Positions 62,263 through 64,000 of a stretch of 64,000 nucleotides of DNA are shown in pieces. Position 1 is the first letter of the stretch; each line of letters opens with the position of its first letter. The notes under the pieces are model-generated. The model made no database searches and was not told the origin of the DNA. It was given only the letters and a program-made list of their open reading frames with translations. The position numbers and the translations under genes were made by a program. Source of the DNA: Neptuniibacter sp. UBA6509 (lineage in GTDB: Bacteria; Pseudomonadota; Gammaproteobacteria; Pseudomonadales; Balneatricaceae); NCBI GenBank assembly GCA_002435145.1, contig DJLT01000115.1:160580-224579 (forward strand), in the 5' to 3' direction.

Positions 62263-62838
62263 TTACTTACGAATACCTTCGATATTCAGATCCATATAGA
62301 CAGTTTCAGCGGCAGGGCCTAACTGGTAGTTCATGCCAAAGTCTTTAGGCTGTATCGCTACGGTGCCAGAGAAACCTGCACGGTATCCGCCCCAAGGGTC
62401 TTTGCCTTCACCCACTTTTTCTACATCAATAGCGATCTCTTTCGCAGTTCCGTAAAGGGTTAGCATTCCTTTCATTACGCCACCGCCATTTTCATTAGGC
62501 GTGAACGATGTGCTTTTAAATGATGCAGTAGGGTGTTTGTCTACATCTAAAAATTCATCGCCGCGAATATGTTTATTACGCTCAGCATGGTTTGAATCAA
62601 AGGATGCAACGTCAACGTTTACACTGACGCTGGATGCTTCTGGTTTAGCCGCATCGTAACTGAATTCACCTGTAAACGTGTTGAAACGACCTTTTAACCA
62701 GCTTGTTCCCAAGTGGCTGATACGAAACTCAATGGATGCATGAGCTCCCTTGGTATCAATGACATAGTCAGCGGCATACAGTGGTGATGCAGTGATAAGA
62801 GAGGCTAGAGTTAATCCCTTTATAAGCTTTGCTTTCAT
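62263..62838 (-). CDS. yceI: YceI family periplasmic lipid-binding protein
   Basis: 191 residues. Signal peptide ending SPLYA; mature region with ADYVIDTKGAHASIEFRISHLGTSWLKGRFNTFTGEF and VDVASFDSNHAERNKHIRGDEFLDVDKHPTASFKST, then LTLYGTAKEI, typical of the YceI lipocalin-like fold that binds polyisoprenoids such as ubiquinone precursors. The ATG overlaps the cytochrome b561 stop by one base, so they are co-translated. Confidence 0.95.
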   Translation of the reverse strand: MKAKLIKGLTLASLITASPLYAADYVIDTKGAHASIEFRISHLGTSWLKGRFNTFTGEFSYDAAKPEASSVSVNVDVASFDSNHAERNKHIRGDEFLDVDKHPTASFKSTSFTPNENGGGVMKGMLTLYGTAKEIAIDVEKVGEGKDPWGGYRAGFSGTVAIQPKDFGMNYQLGPAAETVYMDLNIEGIRK

Positions 62839-63407
62839 TATGCTTCCTCGCGTAGCGCAAGCATGCGCTTCAGTGTTGTATCTTTATCGATAAAGTGATG
62901 TTTAAGAGCAGCTATTGCATGAACCGCTGCTAGCGTGATTAAAACAGTGGCAACAATAAAATGTACGGTACCGGCTAGATCTTCCTTATTTTGAAAGGCT
63001 ACAGGTGGTGCTGGAATACTTATTAGCGTATTGAACAACTCAATTGCGCGGCCATCGGCAGTTGAGATCAGATAACCTGATACTAGAGTTATTAGTAATA
63101 GCAAGTAAAGAAGTAGATGAGCCACCTTTGCCATCGCCTGCATGACTGCTGGTTGTGGCAGTGCTTTGGGTGGTTTGTTAAACGCTCTCAAAATCAGTCT
63201 GATAGCTAAAGTGAAAGCTACCATAATGCCAATACTTTTATGCCATATAGGTACAGTACGATAAGCAGGGTCGTAGTAGTCGAGTGTTTCGATATAAAGA
63301 CCGAGCGGATAGAGACCAATAATTGCAAAAGCGATTAGCCAATGCATGATGACCGGCCCCCAGCCATAACTGTTTTCATCGTTCTTAAGTTTATGGTTAA
63401 GTACCAT
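62838..63407 (-). CDS. cytochrome b561 (YodB/CybB family)
   Basis: About 189 residues from an ATG at 63407 (alternatives: ATG 63425, GTG 63452; none has a strong ribosome-binding site). Four helices with haem-ligand His candidates: GPVIMHWLIAF, VPIWHKSIGIM, AHLLLYLLLL and VHFIVATVLITLAAVHAIAALKHHF. Membrane diheme b-type cytochrome, likely passing electrons to or from quinone. Operon with yceI, a common pairing. Divergent from the lysR gene. Confidence 0.9.
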   Translation of the reverse strand: MVLNHKLKNDENSYGWGPVIMHWLIAFAIIGLYPLGLYIETLDYYDPAYRTVPIWHKSIGIMVAFTLAIRLILRAFNKPPKALPQPAVMQAMAKVAHLLLYLLLLITLVSGYLISTADGRAIELFNTLISIPAPPVAFQNKEDLAGTVHFIVATVLITLAAVHAIAALKHHFIDKDTTLKRMLALREEA

Positions 63408-63592
63408 CGCTAATATCGGCCCCATGAAATTTAATCTGATTAATACAATCACAGCCTTTATAGGCTTACATGTAAATTTACTTTTCTTTACGTGTTTAGT
63501 TTTTTAGTCGTGATTATCTATTTGCTTTTATGAGTCTATCGGTTGATCATTAATGCGTCTAATGCATATTTAATATCTTGGTTATGTTTCAA

Positions 63593-64000
63593 ATGAATTT
63601 ACGTTCCGTTGATTTAAATCTACTCGTGGTACTTCAAGCTTTGCTTGAAGAGCGTCATGTATCGAAAGCGGCTGATAAGTTACAGATGAGTCAGCCTGCG
63701 GTCAGTCGCGCTTTACAGCGGCTAAGGTCAACCTTAGATGATCCTATATTGGTGAGGACAGCTAATGGATTTGATCTGAGTGCAAGAGCGGTCGAAATTA
63801 AGCAAGCTCTCAAGCAGGTGCTGGTGGATGTAGAAGGCATTATGCAACCACAGGTGTTGGAGCCTAGTAAGGCAGAAGGAGTATTGAAGTTAACGGGTTT
63901 AGATTTGGAGCTTGTGCTCCTTATGCCAGCAGTTATAAAGGTGTTACGTAAAAAAGCCCCTAATTTACGCGTTGAAATTGTTCCTCAGCAAAGTGAGCAT
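63593..64000 (+). CDS. LysR-family transcriptional regulator, partial (C-terminus beyond right edge)
   Basis: 136 codons visible. N-terminal HTH: NLRSVDLNLLVVLQALLEERHVSKAADKLQMSQPAVSRALQRLRSTLDDPILVRTANG, then the start of the effector domain. The ATG at 63593 fits the family start; an in-frame ATG at 63584 is possible. Divergent from the b561-yceI operon (185-bp gap), which is a typical LysR target arrangement. The effector domain is cut by the window. Confidence 0.92.
   Translation, partial: MNLRSVDLNLLVVLQALLEERHVSKAADKLQMSQPAVSRALQRLRSTLDDPILVRTANGFDLSARAVEIKQALKQVLVDVEGIMQPQVLEPSKAEGVLKLTGLDLELVLLMPAVIKVLRKKAPNLRVEIVPQQSEH

Overview
The window looks like a chromosomal segment of a marine gammaproteobacterium, probably an Oceanospirillales/Oceanospirillaceae relative (Neptunomonas, Amphritea, Neptuniibacter type). 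This rests on moderate AT-richness and on gene content: RapA, HrpB, SlyD, PBP1C/YfhM, a DUF2947 protein, a TAXI-type TRAP transporter with a DctBD pair, an ArsJ operon and two chemoreceptors. The genus is inference. I saw no rRNA, tRNA, CRISPR array or prophage. One IS3-family insertion sequence is present.

Region 1 (1-11.3 kb) is a formate dehydrogenase / molybdopterin / tungstate block. A DUF3306-DUF3305 pair (minus, running off the left edge) diverges from fdhD plus a HTH/PBP-like regulator. A Cache-type sensor kinase and NtrC-type regulator pair (minus) diverges from tupA-tupB-tupC-mobAB-moeA. Three sigma-54 (-24/-12) promoters can be read: two facing outward in the fdh intergenic region and one before tupA. 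The palindrome GGGACA-N3-TGTCCC occurs in both intergenic regions, each time with a weaker second copy 21 or 30 bp away. The simplest reading is one sigma-54 regulon that couples metal uptake, cofactor synthesis and formate dehydrogenase maturation under this two-component system.

Region 2 (11.4-15.2 kb) holds arsR-gapdh-arsJ (arsenate detoxification), with a perfect 12+2+12 operator before arsR, and a stand-alone prephenate dehydratase. Region 3 (15.4-24.0 kb) is a DctB/DctD-like two-component system, a TAXI solute receptor with an excellent sigma-54 promoter, a fused TRAP permease and an L-2-hydroxyglutarate oxidase, which together suggest uptake and oxidation of a C5 hydroxy- or dicarboxylate.

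Region 4 (24-41 kb) is mostly housekeeping and small unknown genes: a GRDP-like Cys/Gly-rich protein, an 11-mer-repeat lipoprotein, an NlpC/P60 lipoprotein, RapA, a PilJ-type chemoreceptor, HrpB, a CBS-pair protein, an ornithine/lysine decarboxylase, a PAS-GGDEF protein with a degenerate active site, DUF2947, an orphan LuxR-type regulator after a 1.1-kb AT-rich gap, and SlyD. Region 5 (41.4-51 kb) is a moxR-DUF58-transglutaminase operon, a uracil-DNA glycosylase-like protein, a YgjP-type metallopeptidase, a chemoreceptor with a C-terminal sensor domain, the IS element and a double-receiver protein. The IS sits exactly in the tetraloop of the chemoreceptor's terminator.

Region 6 (51.5-64 kb) has a TetR regulator, the alpha-2-macroglobulin/PBP1C pair, a metallo-beta-lactamase-fold protein with a degenerate metal motif, a DUF411 protein, a 14-bp tandem repeat, a cytochrome b561-YceI operon and the start of a LysR gene cut by the right edge.

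Several genes are given later starts than the longest open frame, because a ribosome-binding site, a sigma-54 promoter or a signal peptide fixes the start.
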